From Cytophagales bacterium (GTDB lineage Bacteria > Bacteroidota > Bacteroidia > Cytophagales > 172606-1), in NCBI GenBank assembly GCA_030446715.1, contig JAUJMU010000010.1:90780-154779 (forward strand): 64,000 nucleotides of DNA. The letters run 5' to 3'. The position numbers were made by a program, and so were the translations under genes. Each line of letters opens with the position of its first letter. Within the stretch, counting starts at the first letter, position 1. The notes under the pieces were generated by a model, which was given only the letters and a program-made list of their open reading frames with translations, was not told the origin of the DNA and did no database searches. Below, one piece after another: positions 9,611-18,753 of the stretch.

Positions 9611-10942
9611 ATGAAATATCAAAATAACATTCCTTCAACCAAGGTTGAACGGGCCTCCAAGTTTGTGAAGACTGGTTTTAAGGTGGGAGGGAACTATATC
9701 AGGCATTACGCCAAAAAGGCATTTGATTCCAGCCTCACGAGGGAAGATCTCCACGAAGACAACGCTGCCGATATTTATTCGGCGCTGAGTGAACTGAAAG
9801 GCAGTGCCCTCAAGGTCGCCCAGATGATGAGCATGGACCGCAACCTGCTGCCCCGGGCCTACACCGAAAGGTTTGCCATGGCGCAGTACAGTGCCCCGCC
9901 CTTGTCGGGTCCGCTGGTGGTGAAGACTTTTACCAGCTACTTCGGCAAAACGCCCCAGCAGATGTTTGATACCTTCAGCATGAACGCCGTGAACGCTGCC
10001 TCCATCGGGCAGGTGCACGTGGCAACGAAGGATGGTAAAAAGCTGGCCGTCAAGATTCAGTACCCCGGCGTGGCCCAGAGTGTGCGGTCTGATCTCAAAA
10101 TGGTAAAGCCTTTCGCCGTGGCTCTCATGAACCTCAATGAGAAGGACATCGACAAGTACATGGATGAGGTCGAGACCAAGCTGCTTGAGGAAACCGACTA
10201 CCGGCTCGAACTACGCCGTTCGCAGGAAATATCGGCTGCCTGCGCCCACATCGGGGGCCTTCGCTTTTCACACTATTACCCCGGGTATTCTTCCGAACGG
10301 GTACTGACCATGGATTGGGTGGAAGGCAAACACCTCGATGAGTTTCTGAAAACCAACCCTTCTCAGGAAGTCCGGGATAAGATCGGCCAGGCACTGTGGG
10401 ACTTCTACGATTTTCAGGTTCACACCCTCCGGAAGGTACACGCTGATCCGCACCCGGGAAATTTTCTCATGCAGCCGGATGGTACCATGGGCGTCATTGA
10501 TTTCGGATGCGTGAAAGATATTCCGGAAAACTACTATGTAAATTATTTCACGCTCATCAACCCTGATATTCTCTCAGATCCGGCGCTTACGGAGCAAACC
10601 TTCTTCGGGCTTGAGTTTCTGCACGATGGAGATACCCGGGAAGAGCGACAATTTTACATTGAGCTTTTCCGGGAGATGATTGTCCTGCTCGGCAAGCCCT
10701 TCCACGAGGAGGTCTTTGACTTCGGCAACCAGGCCTATTTTGACCGGGTATTCGAATACGCAGACCGGTTGTCGAAAATGAAGGAGCTGCGGGAGTCAAG
10801 GGTAGCCCGGGGCTCTAAAGATGCCCTGTACATCAACCGTACCTATTATGGCCTTTACGCCCTGCTCAATCAGCTGGGTGCCCGGGTGCGTACCAGCAGC
10901 CCCGGCTGGATATGGCAGCTTCAGGCAGGAATTGAGAAATAA
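9611..10942 (+). CDS. ABC1/AarF/UbiB family atypical kinase
   Basis: A 443-residue protein with UbiB-family features: an N-terminal KGSALKVAQMM (a KxAQ form of the KxGQ motif, ~64-73), the alanine-containing loop NAASIGQVH (128-136), an AVKIQYPG lysine (148), VHADPHPGNF (276-285) and VIDFGC (296-300). ABC1 proteins are atypical ATPases/kinases that support isoprenoid quinone metabolism in many bacteria. This one is menaquinone-related at best by inference. Its partner is the TetR-like gene just upstream. Confidence 0.88.
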   Translation: MKYQNNIPSTKVERASKFVKTGFKVGGNYIRHYAKKAFDSSLTREDLHEDNAADIYSALSELKGSALKVAQMMSMDRNLLPRAYTERFAMAQYSAPPLSGPLVVKTFTSYFGKTPQQMFDTFSMNAVNAASIGQVHVATKDGKKLAVKIQYPGVAQSVRSDLKMVKPFAVALMNLNEKDIDKYMDEVETKLLEETDYRLELRRSQEISAACAHIGGLRFSHYYPGYSSERVLTMDWVEGKHLDEFLKTNPSQEVRDKIGQALWDFYDFQVHTLRKVHADPHPGNFLMQPDGTMGVIDFGCVKDIPENYYVNYFTLINPDILSDPALTEQTFFGLEFLHDGDTREERQFYIELFREMIVLLGKPFHEEVFDFGNQAYFDRVFEYADRLSKMKELRESRVARGSKDALYINRTYYGLYALLNQLGARVRTSSPGWIWQLQAGIEK

Positions 10943-10993
10943 AAAGCCGGGGCCGGCACTCAGCACCAGCCTTAAGTAGCTGCGAAATAAGAA

Positions 10994-11029
10994 CGGGAGA
11001 CAAAAGAGCCTGTGCTCTCTGGTCTCCCG
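10994..11029. terminator. Hairpin between convergent ABC1 kinase and PBP2 genes
   Basis: An 8-bp stem (10994-11001 with 11022-11029) with an inner AGAG/CTCT pairing sits between two convergent genes. It has no strong T-run, so it may be a weak or factor-assisted terminator serving both sides. Confidence 0.45.
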
Positions 11030-11057
11030 CAGGTAGCTGATGGGAAAGTATTGCCTG

Positions 11058-13124
11058 TTATCTTGCTTTGTCGTCCTTCACCCTTCTGACGAGCGGCTCG
11101 GTAATAACGGGCTTTTTAGTGGAGTCGGGCTTATCTCTTTTTGCCGGGTCCGGCGGAGTAATTTCATCATTTTTGGGCTTTGCTTCTTCCTTCCTGGTAT
11201 CCGGGGGGCTGGTTTTGCTGGCAGCCTTCGCTTCAGTCTCCTTCTTTGTTTTGGCTTCCTTCCCTTCCGGCTTTGGCATAAAATTCAGATCACGCATGTA
11301 CTTTTCAAAATTTTCAAGGTTCGGGCGCTGCGGCACACCGGGCGACAAGTATTTCTCCATCACCAGCGAGGCAATTGGTGCGGCGACTACCCCACCAAAA
11401 CCGGCGTTTTCAACGTAGCAGGCAATGGCAATTCTGGGATTGTGCTTGGGGGCGAAGGCAATGAAGGCAGCGTGATCCTTTCCTTTCTTGTTTTCAGAGG
11501 TGCCGGTTTTGCCGCACACGATATAGTCTTTCATGATGGCCAGGCGGGCCGTACCGGCTTTTACCACATCTTCCATCCCATCAATCACTACCGAAAAATG
11601 AGTGCTGTCCACGCCAACGTAATTAGGCGTGGTAAACTTGGGATCTATTTTGCCTTTGCCAATTGCTTTGATCAGGTGAGGGGTAAAGTAGTGTCCCCGG
11701 TTGGCGATAATAGCCGCCAGATTGGCCATTTGTAAAGGCACTACTCCCAACTCTCCTTCGCCGATTGCCATGGAATACCAGTTGGAAAATTTCCAGCTGC
11801 CTCTGCCATACACGCGGTTGAAAAAGGAAGTATCGGGCACAAACCCGCGCTTTTCGTTGGGAAGGTCCATACCCAGTGTGCGTCCAAAACCAAACCTGCC
11901 GATGGCATCCCTCCAGCGCATAAGTCCTCTTTCAGAATCTTTGAAGGTATTGCCGGTTTCGTTATGATAGATATATTGACGGAATGCCTGGTAAAAATAA
12001 ACGTTGCATGAAAACTGGATGGCATTATGCAGGCCATTGTGATTGCCGCCGTGATGGTGGCAACCCATAGGGCCAACGTCTGGCAGACGGGCCAGGGGAG
12101 TTAAAGAACCTTGTTGCAGGCCAACCAGTGACTGCACCAGCTTAAATATGGAACCTGGCCGGTACACGGCCTGAATGGGCCGGTTATAGAGTGGAATAAG
12201 GGGGTCTTTCTGCAGGGGCACGAAATTCTTCATGATGTCCCGCCCGGTGAGCTTATTGGGATCATAGGAAGGGTAGACACCATGCAGAGAATTTCTCCGG
12301 TAGAAGGATCAATGGCCACAATGCTGCCGATCTTGTTCTGCATCAGTGATTCGGCGTACTGCTGGAGTTCGAGGTCAATGGACGAGATCAGCGTCTCGCC
12401 GGGTACTGAGAGGGTATCGTATTCCCCGTTCTTGAAGGAGCCTTTCGTTACGCCTTTTACATTTTCCAGCACGTACTTAACGCCCCGCTGGCCCCGCAGT
12501 ATACTTTCGTAGTATTTTTCAAGTCCGCTGACGCCGATGTAATCACCTGTCTGGTAGTAAGGCTCCGGCTGGCTTACCAGTTGCTTTTTGTTGATCTCAC
12601 CGATGTAACCCAGTGAGTTGGCCAGGGACTGGTGCGGATACGACCGGATGGTGCGGGAGGTATAGGAGAAGCCGGGATAATCGATCAGGCGGTCCTGAAT
12701 GCGGGCAAAATCAAAGGTGGAAACCTGCTTGAACAGAGTATAGGGTTTCAAAGGGGAGGCGCGGCCCTCCCGCCGGTCTTTGCGGTAGGCCAGCATCAGG
12801 GTATCCATCTGCCCCTTAGTGATGCCCATATCGCGGCAGAACTTCAGGGTATCAACAATCCTGGTTTTTTTGGGGATAAAGGGAAATATCGAAAACGGGG
12901 CCGTTAATAACCACCAGCTTGCCGTTGCGGTCAAATATCTGGCCGCGGTGGGGTATTCAACTCTTTGATGACGTTGTTGTCTGCTGCATACTTGTACTGA
13001 CGTTGTTGTCTGCTGCATACTTGTAGCTTCCGTCCAGTACCTGCAGGTAAAACAGACGAATCAGAAAGACAATGCCGATGGCAATGAATATGCCCTGAAT
13101 TACAAATTTTCTTTCCTCTTGCAT
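11058..13124 (-). pseudogene. mrdA: Penicillin-binding protein 2 (elongation transpeptidase), multiply disrupted
   Basis: The N-terminal ATG is at 13124 (MQEERKFVIQGIFIAIG, a membrane anchor). The frame is then broken by a 29-bp tandem duplication (12969-13025), an apparent 2-base loss near 12946, an apparent one-base gain near 12888 and a one-base loss in a C run near 12268. The net change is a multiple of three, and the corrected protein would be about 679 residues. The transpeptidase motifs survive in pieces: YRPGSIFK (SxxK), FSCN (SxN) and GKTGTSE (KTG). A Lys/Glu/Pro-rich tail follows. PBP2 cross-links peptidoglycan during cell elongation with RodA. Loss would be drastic, so sequence error must be considered first. 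Confidence 0.88.
12969..13025 (-). repeat. 29-bp tandem duplication inside PBP2
   Basis: Two identical 28-base copies (12969-12996 and 12998-13025) lie head to tail with a 29-base period. On the coding strand each encodes YKYAADNNV. Because 29 is not a multiple of three, the second copy shifts the reading frame shortly after the membrane anchor. It could be replication slippage or an assembly artefact. Confidence 0.9.
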
Positions 13125-13330
13125 GGAGAAAGCTCCGGTAAAGCGGTTGATGTCCTGTGCCTGGAAGGTTTGCTCTGGTGGGTAAAACCAACGCAGGTAC
13201 TATGAGTAAATATAAATAACTTGTACAGAATCACTATTGCTTCAATTACAAAAACTATGCTCCTGTAAGGTCAGTACAATGATTGTGCTGAACTGCTTTG
13301 AAATCCGCCCGGAAGTGCAGAAAATGAAGT

Positions 13331-13835
13331 TTATTTCCGGAAGTATTGCAATATCAGTAACAGAGTTCCGGTAAATAAAGTGCTGCAGACTGCTTTTATT
13401 GCAGCGTGCCAGAACAGGTTCAGATTGCTGGCCTCAATAAAGAAAAGAGCCGCATGGTGGATGAAAATCAGCGTAATGGCGTAAGGAAGAAACCAGTCAA
13501 GCCCCATCGTTTTGACGGAAATGTTCGTGCTGACTTCGTAGCCCCCGCGAGGCGTAATCAGTCCGGATGATCTGCGGACGCAGAAAGGCGATCAGCACTG
13601 ATGCTGCCGCGTGGATACCTGTGGTGTCGTAGAACAGATCCACCAGCAGACCGGTGCAAAACGCGAGGAAAAGGATCAATACTGATCCGGTCTCCAGAGG
13701 GAGGAGCAGGATAAAACCTACGTAGATAAAACAGAAAGCCGTGTCGAACAACACGAAATTCCGTACCAGCAGAATCTGCGCAGCAACAAAAAGGAAGAAG
13801 TTGACAAACTGAAGTGTGACATCTCTACTGTTCAT
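13331..13835 (-). pseudogene. mreD: Rod shape-determining protein MreD, frameshifted
   Basis: Starting at 13835 (MNSRDVTLQFVNFFLF), the gene overlaps the end of mreC by 11 bases. The first part is a typical hydrophobic MreD with several membrane helices. Near 13560 an apparent extra base shifts the frame. Reading on in the corrected frame gives LITPRGGYEVSTNIS and two more membrane helices, ending at 13331. The total of 505 bases fits 168 codons plus one extra base. MreD links MreC and MreB to the elongation machinery. The C-terminal half is the conserved part, so the lesion would be severe if real. Confidence 0.8.
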
Positions 13836-14672
13836 CGTAGTGTACCGGTATAGTGGCTTTCTCCAGGGAGTCTTGTTCGGATTTGAAAAAATTCTCAATC
13901 ACGTACACGTAAGAAAGCCGGTTGAAATTGACGGAAAGATTCAGGTCCATATCGTAGAAGGTTTCCGTGCCGTTGTTCCGTGCCTCGTCAATGGTGCCCA
14001 CCATCACGCCCTGGGGAAAAATCGAGTTGTAGCTGGACGTAACTACCGTATCGCCCTTCTGCACGGCAATGTGCCGGGAATGTACAGCAGGCGGATCTTG
14101 CCGGCATCCCGGCCGTCCCACTTGGCGGTACCGATCTGGCCGTTCTTCAGCAGCTGCGACGACACCTGCATGTCCATGTTCAGCAGGGAAACAAGAGTAG
14201 CATAATGCTCTGAGCAACTCTTGACCACTCCTACCACACCTTCGGGAGAAATAACGCCCATGCCCGGCTTGATGCCATCAAGGCTACCCTTGTCAATGGT
14301 GAGGTGATTATGAGAGTAGCGGGTGGTATTATTGATAACGCGGGCGGCAACGAAACGAAATTGCTTTGCGAGTGCCGAATCAAGCCGGTAGCCCTCAGGT
14401 GCCTTCTGTTTGTTCAGACTCAACTGGGAATACTGGATGAGCAGCCGGGCGTTCTCTTCGGCCAGCTGGCGGTTGGCTTCCTTCAGGTGCAGGTAGTCGG
14501 TCACTTCCCGCTGGGTTTTCAAAGCCCTGGCCGTGTAGGCATTGGAGGAGTTGAAAAAAGCTGCACCCTGATACGTGTTGTTCTTTATGATCAGCCACCC
14601 GCAGACAACTTCCAGCAACACGAAAATCAGGAAAGCCCGGTATCTGTATAAAAATTGAAATAATCCGTGCAT
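13825..14672 (-). pseudogene. mreC: Rod shape-determining protein MreC, frameshifted
   Basis: The ATG at 14672 gives an N-terminal membrane anchor (RAFLIFVLLEVVCGWLII), then a coiled-coil-like stretch and the beta domain with VINNTTRYSHNHLTIDKGS and GMGVISPEGVVGVV. Near 14077 a C run appears to lack one base. The other frame continues PRHIAVQKGDTVVTSSYNS and runs to 13825. The corrected length is 282 residues, normal for Bacteroidota. MreC is a periplasmic scaffold that activates PBP2. It is the second gene in the mreB-mreC-mreD-PBP2 order on the minus strand. Confidence 0.88.
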
Positions 14673-14680
14673 GCCGTACG

Positions 14681-14744
14681 GAGTTGGGGAGTTTAGGAGT
14701 TGGAGAGTCGGGGAGTTGGGGAGTTCAGGAGTTGGGGAGTTCAG
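14681..14744. repeat. Four imperfect 16-bp tandem repeats
   Basis: Four head-to-tail units of about 16 bases (consensus GAGTTGGGGAGTTCAG) lie at 14681-14696, 14697-14712, 14713-14728 and 14729-14744, between mreB and mreC. The last two copies are identical. It is a small tandem repeat in the mreB-mreC spacer with no obvious coding role. Confidence 0.85.
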
Positions 14745-14841
14745 GAGTAGTCAGATTGTCAGAACTGATAGCGGAATACAGCTATCTGTTCCCGAAGCCT
14801 TGTACCCATAAACTCACAAACCCATAAACCCTCAAACTCCG

Positions 14842-15867
14842 TTAACTCATCAGCACTGCCCGGAAGGACTTGATATTTTTCAGCGCCATGCCGGTACCTC
14901 TTACCACAGCCCGCAGCGGATCTTCGGCCACGTGGATGGCAAGTTTGGTTTTGGCGGCCAGCCGCTTGTCCAGACCACGCAGCAGCGCGCCGCCGCCGGT
15001 CAGGTGAATTCCGTTGGTGTAAATGTCGGCCGATAATTCCGGGGGAGACATTTCCAGCGCCTTCAGAACCGCTTCCTCAATTTTGGAGACGGACTTGTCG
15101 AGCGCATAGGCAATTTCGGAGTACGAAACCTTGATCGTTTTTGGAATACCCGTCATCAGATCGCGGCCCCGGATTTCGTAATCAGCGGGAGGCGCATCGA
15201 GTTCGGTAAGGGCAGAACCCACTTCAATCTTCACTTTCTCGGCCGACCGCTCTCCGATCAGCAGGTTGTGCTGACGGCGCATGTAATCGAGAATGTCTTT
15301 GGTAAACACGTCGCCGGCCACCCGGATCGACTGGTCGCACACGATGCCCGAAAGGGCGATTACCGCAATTTCAGTGGTACCACCGCCGATGTCAACGATC
15401 ATGGAGCCTACCGGCTGCTCGATGTCAATTCCGATCCCGATTGCCGCAGCAATGGGTTCGTAGATCATGTACACTTCCTTGGCACCAGCGTGTTCGGCGG
15501 AATCCTTTACGGCCCGCTTTTCCACTTCCGTAATGCCCGAAGGAATACAGATCACCATACGATGGGAAGGGGTAAACAGCTTGCTGCCGGTTTCAATCAT
15601 TTTGATCATCCCCCGGATCATCTGTTCCGCGGCGGTAAAGTCGGCAATTACCCCGTCTTTCAGCGGCCGGATGGTTTTGATGTTTTCGTGGGTCTTTTCG
15701 TGCATCTGCATGGCTTCTTTGCCAATGGCCAGCACGCGTCCGGAGGTTTTATCAATCGCGATAATGGATGGTTCGTCCACTACAATTTTGTCTTTGTGGC
15801 TGATCAGGGTATTGGCAGTACCAAGGTCAATGGCTATGTCGCTGGTCAAAAAGTTAAATACTCCCAT
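14842..15867 (-). CDS. mreB: Rod shape-determining protein MreB (bacterial actin)
   Basis: A complete 341-residue actin-fold ATPase starting MGVFNFLTSDIAIDLGTANT. It has the phosphate-1 motif DLGTANTLI and the phosphate-2 motif IVDIGGGTTEIAVIALSG, and ends with GGGALLRGLDKRL. MreB forms membrane-associated filaments that guide peptidoglycan synthesis during elongation. It is the only intact gene in the mreB-mreC-mreD-PBP2 set, and it is separated from mreC by a repeat-filled spacer of about 170 bases. Confidence 0.95.
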   Translation of the reverse strand: MGVFNFLTSDIAIDLGTANTLISHKDKIVVDEPSIIAIDKTSGRVLAIGKEAMQMHEKTHENIKTIRPLKDGVIADFTAAEQMIRGMIKMIETGSKLFTPSHRMVICIPSGITEVEKRAVKDSAEHAGAKEVYMIYEPIAAAIGIGIDIEQPVGSMIVDIGGGTTEIAVIALSGIVCDQSIRVAGDVFTKDILDYMRRQHNLLIGERSAEKVKIEVGSALTELDAPPADYEIRGRDLMTGIPKTIKVSYSEIAYALDKSVSKIEEAVLKALEMSPPELSADIYTNGIHLTGGGALLRGLDKRLAAKTKLAIHVAEDPLRAVVRGTGMALKNIKSFRAVLMS

Positions 15868-16296
15868 GAGATATAAGGCGGTGCGCTCAGTTGAAGGATT
15901 GTTCGGTGATCGAAATTACCACTTTATTATGGTAAATTTTTTGCGCAAATGTACGGACAGAAAATTCCCCTGCGTAATCGGAAAGAAATAAATTATTCCT
16001 TTTACAATATTAAAGGAACTTACACTTTGCCGGTGGAAACAGCGCCTCCAGGGGGTTTACTTTTTTCAAATCAGTTCTGTGCAGATACGGTGCCGAATTG
16101 TATTGTAAGCCTTGATTTTCAATAAGTTATTTCGGGCAGGGTAAACCAGCCGCTGGCTTCCCGTCCGATGGCCCGAAGGAGAAAGTTGTCTTTTGGAAAG
16201 GTTTTATCACATTTCCTGAAATCAGCCGGGAATTGCACAAATGGCAGCGCCGGAAAATCACCAGAGCACAACGGGCTCCGGTGAGAAGCCTGCCGG
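15868..16296. other. Intergenic region between purH and mreB
   Basis: No gene is supported in this 429-base gap. Two open frames on the minus strand overlap the purH C-terminus in other frames and show no family features. The A/T-rich part directly upstream of mreB (about 15930-15960 on the minus strand) is a plausible promoter region, but I cannot mark an exact element. Confidence 0.5.
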
Positions 16297-17823
16297 TTAA
16301 TGCCGGAAGTGCCGGATGCCGGTGAAGACCATCGCCATTCCGCTGGCGTTGCAGTAGCGGATGGAGTCGGCATCCCTGACCGAACCGCCCGGCTGTACCA
16401 CCGCCGATATTCCCACTCCGCGGGCAATTTCCACGCAATCCGGAAATGGGAAAAAGGCGTCGGAAGCCATGACACTGCCATTGAGGTCAAAGCCAAAAGA
16501 CCGGGCTTTTTCAATGGCCTGCTTCAGGGCATCCACCCGGGAAGTCTGGCCGACGCCGCTGGACAGCAATTGTCCTTCCCGGGCCAGTACAATGGTATTG
16601 GATTTGGTGTGCTTGGCGATTTTGGCGGCAAACACCAGTGACCTTTTTTCTGCTTCGTCCGGCTCCCTTTCCGTAACCGTCCGCAGGTCGGCCACCGTTT
16701 CGGTGCGGTCGTCTTTATCCTGACTGATTACCCCGTTGAGCAGGGTTTTAATCATTTTATGGGGCAGCGCCGTATGTTTGCGTGTCAGCAGAATCCGGTT
16801 CTTTCTGGATGACAAAAGTTGCAGTGCTTCGGGCCGGAAGGAGGGGGCAATCAGGACTTCAAAGAAAAGTTTGTTCAGTTCTTCGGCCACGGCAAGGTTT
16901 ATCTCCTGATTGGTGGCAATGACCCCGCCAAAAGCCGAAACCGGATCGGCCGAAAGTGCCTTCAGATAGGCCTCCCTGGCATCGGCACCGGTGGCCACGC
17001 CGCAGGCATTGGTATGCTTGATGATCGCAAAAGCCGTGTCGCCGGCAAATTCATTGATCAGCATTACGGCCGCGTCCACATCTACTAAATTGTTGTAGGA
17101 GAGTTCTTTGCCGTTGAGTTGCTCAAACATCGCTTCAAGGTCGCCGTGGAACCAGCCTTGCTGGTGGGGATTTTCGCCGTAACGCAGTTTCCGGCTGCCC
17201 GACAGGCTCAGCCGGAAGGCATCAACGGAGTGACCGGCGTTGAAATACCCGAAAATGGCCGAGTCATAGTGGGACGTGACGGAAAAGGCATAGGCGGCAA
17301 AAAGTTTACGGTCGGCAAGGTCGGTAAAGCCGGATTTTTCCTGCAGCAATTGCTCCAGGTTCCGGTATTTTTCCCGCGAAGCGACGACCAGTACATCCCT
17401 GTAGTTTTTGGCCGCCGCCCGGATGAGTGAAATACCGCCGATGTCAATTTTTTCGATAATGTCCTCTTCAGCCGCTCCTGATGCCACCGTATCCTCAAAC
17501 GGGTACAGGTCCACCAGCACCAGGTCAATGGGCGGAATGTCAAATTCCCGGATCTGCTGTTGGTCGCCGGCGTCTTCCCGCCGGGACAGAATGCCGCCGA
17601 AAATCTTGGGATGCAGGGTTTTTACGCGGCCCCCAAGGATGGAAGGGTAGCCGGTAACCGATTCAACGGCGGTAACGGGTATGTTCAGTCCGGCAATGAA
17701 ATCGCGGGTGCCGCCCGTGGAATAAAGCTGTACGCCTTGCTGGTGCAGCAGCCGGACGATGGGTTCGAGTCCTTCTTTGTGGTAAACGGAAAGCAGGGCA
17801 GACTGGATTTTCTGGGTAGACAT
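16297..17823 (-). CDS. purH: Bifunctional AICAR transformylase / IMP cyclohydrolase
   Basis: A 508-residue enzyme for the last two steps of IMP synthesis. The N-terminal cyclohydrolase domain has YSTGGTRDFI and GRVKTLHPKIFGGIL. The C-terminal AICAR formyltransferase domain has RYGENPHQQGWF, LSYNNLVDVDAA and IIKHTNACGVA, the lysine/histidine motif used in catalysis. It ends MAMVFTGIRHFRH, the normal family terminus. It sits just downstream of purN on the same strand, so the two genes probably form a purine unit. Confidence 0.95.
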   Translation of the reverse strand: MSTQKIQSALLSVYHKEGLEPIVRLLHQQGVQLYSTGGTRDFIAGLNIPVTAVESVTGYPSILGGRVKTLHPKIFGGILSRREDAGDQQQIREFDIPPIDLVLVDLYPFEDTVASGAAEEDIIEKIDIGGISLIRAAAKNYRDVLVVASREKYRNLEQLLQEKSGFTDLADRKLFAAYAFSVTSHYDSAIFGYFNAGHSVDAFRLSLSGSRKLRYGENPHQQGWFHGDLEAMFEQLNGKELSYNNLVDVDAAVMLINEFAGDTAFAIIKHTNACGVATGADAREAYLKALSADPVSAFGGVIATNQEINLAVAEELNKLFFEVLIAPSFRPEALQLLSSRKNRILLTRKHTALPHKMIKTLLNGVISQDKDDRTETVADLRTVTEREPDEAEKRSLVFAAKIAKHTKSNTIVLAREGQLLSSGVGQTSRVDALKQAIEKARSFGFDLNGSVMASDAFFPFPDCVEIARGVGISAVVQPGGSVRDADSIRYCNASGMAMVFTGIRHFRH

Positions 17824-17860
17824 CAGTTGAAAAGTTGAATTTTTATGTGGTTGAATTGCT

Positions 17861-17913
17861 GCATGGCTGCATGGTTACATGGTTGTGTGGAGTACAGAAC
17901 CATGCAGCCATGC
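17861..17913. repeat. Perfect 16-bp inverted repeat between purN and purH
   Basis: Arms 17861-17876 and 17898-17913 are exact reverse complements with a 21-base loop. It starts just beyond the purN stop. There is no downstream T-run on the minus strand, so it may be an RNA-stabilising hairpin or a dispersed repeat and not a full terminator between the two purine genes. Confidence 0.7.
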
Positions 17914-17915
17914 AA

Positions 17916-18485
17916 TCATTGATTAAGGACCAGCTTTTCTATGGCGGCCGGAAAATGTTCGTGTTCAAGCGACTGCACCTTGCGGGCCACGTCTTCCGGA
18001 GTGTCGCCGGGAGCTACCGGACACTGTGCCTGCAGCACAATCCGTCCTCTGTCGTATTCTTCATCAATCAGGTGGATGGTAATGCCGGTAAACTTTTCGC
18101 CGGCGGCTACCACGGCCTCGTGTACTTTCGTGCCGTACATGCCCTTGCCACCATAGGCAGGCAACAAGGCCGGGTGAATGTTTACAATCCGCTCCGGAAA
18201 AGCCTTGATCAGGTTCTCGGGCACCAGCCACAGGAAGCCGGCAAGTACCACAAAATCAATGTTAAAAAACTGCAACTGCTCCAGCAGCCCGTCGGACTGG
18301 TAAAACTGGGTGCGGTTAAAAACGATAACCGGAATGCCCAGCTGGCGGCCCCGTTCAATTACCCCGGCCGCCGGGTTGTTGGTCAGGATCAGGCTTACTT
18401 CAATCTGTGGATGATCCGCAAAGTATTCCGCTATCCTTTGCGCATTACTGCCCGAACCGGAAGCGAATATGGCAATGTGATGCAT
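17916..18485 (-). CDS. purN: Phosphoribosylglycinamide formyltransferase
   Basis: The start is set at 18485 (MHHIAIFASGSGSNAQRI). An upstream in-frame extension to 18680 reads through a terminator hairpin and is not credible. The 189-residue product has ASGSGSNAQ at the N-terminus, VVLAGFLWLVP and NIHPALLPAYGGKGMYG in the middle (formyl-folate and catalytic Asn/His site), and ITIHLIDEEYDRG near the end. It converts GAR to formyl-GAR with 10-formyl-THF in purine synthesis. purH follows. Confidence 0.93.
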   Translation of the reverse strand: MHHIAIFASGSGSNAQRIAEYFADHPQIEVSLILTNNPAAGVIERGRQLGIPVIVFNRTQFYQSDGLLEQLQFFNIDFVVLAGFLWLVPENLIKAFPERIVNIHPALLPAYGGKGMYGTKVHEAVVAAGEKFTGITIHLIDEEYDRGRIVLQAQCPVAPGDTPEDVARKVQSLEHEHFPAAIEKLVLNQ

Positions 18486-18560
18486 GAAGGTTAATTGATA
18501 ATTGGAAATGAGAAACAAAAGACGGGTCTTGCTTCTGCTGCCAGGCGGGTCAAAGTTGCA

Positions 18561-18593
18561 AAAAAAGCCTGACGGATACGGTCGCCAGGCTTT
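18561..18593 (-). terminator. Rho-independent terminator after the isomerase-like gene
   Basis: On the minus strand an 8-bp stem (AAAGCCTG/CAGGCTTT, arms at 18586-18593 and 18564-18571) is followed by a run of T. It lies between the end of the TIM-barrel isomerase gene and the purN start, and should insulate the two. Confidence 0.7.
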
Positions 18594-18753
18594 GGAAATA
18601 GTGCAATTCCGATAAATCTTAATTGTCAATACAGCTCCCGATGCCGGCTTGCCGGAGAAAGCCAGTCCGCAAGGTGACAAAGGACGCGTTTAATACCTTG
18701 ATTATCAGAATAATTGATTTTATAACAAACAATACATCAACTACCTGATTCAA

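Noticed and set aside
16119..16514. Open frames on the minus strand near the purH end
   Set aside because: They overlap purH in other frames and lack any recognisable feature or start signal.
18486..18680. N-terminal extension of PurN to an upstream in-frame start
   Set aside because: The extension would cross a terminator hairpin and has no conserved residues. MHHIAIFASGSGSN is the family start.
18600..18700. Structured segment after the isomerase gene resembling a riboswitch
   Set aside because: I compared it by eye with cobalamin, SAM and TPP riboswitch consensus elements and found no match. It also lies downstream of a gene, not in a leader.
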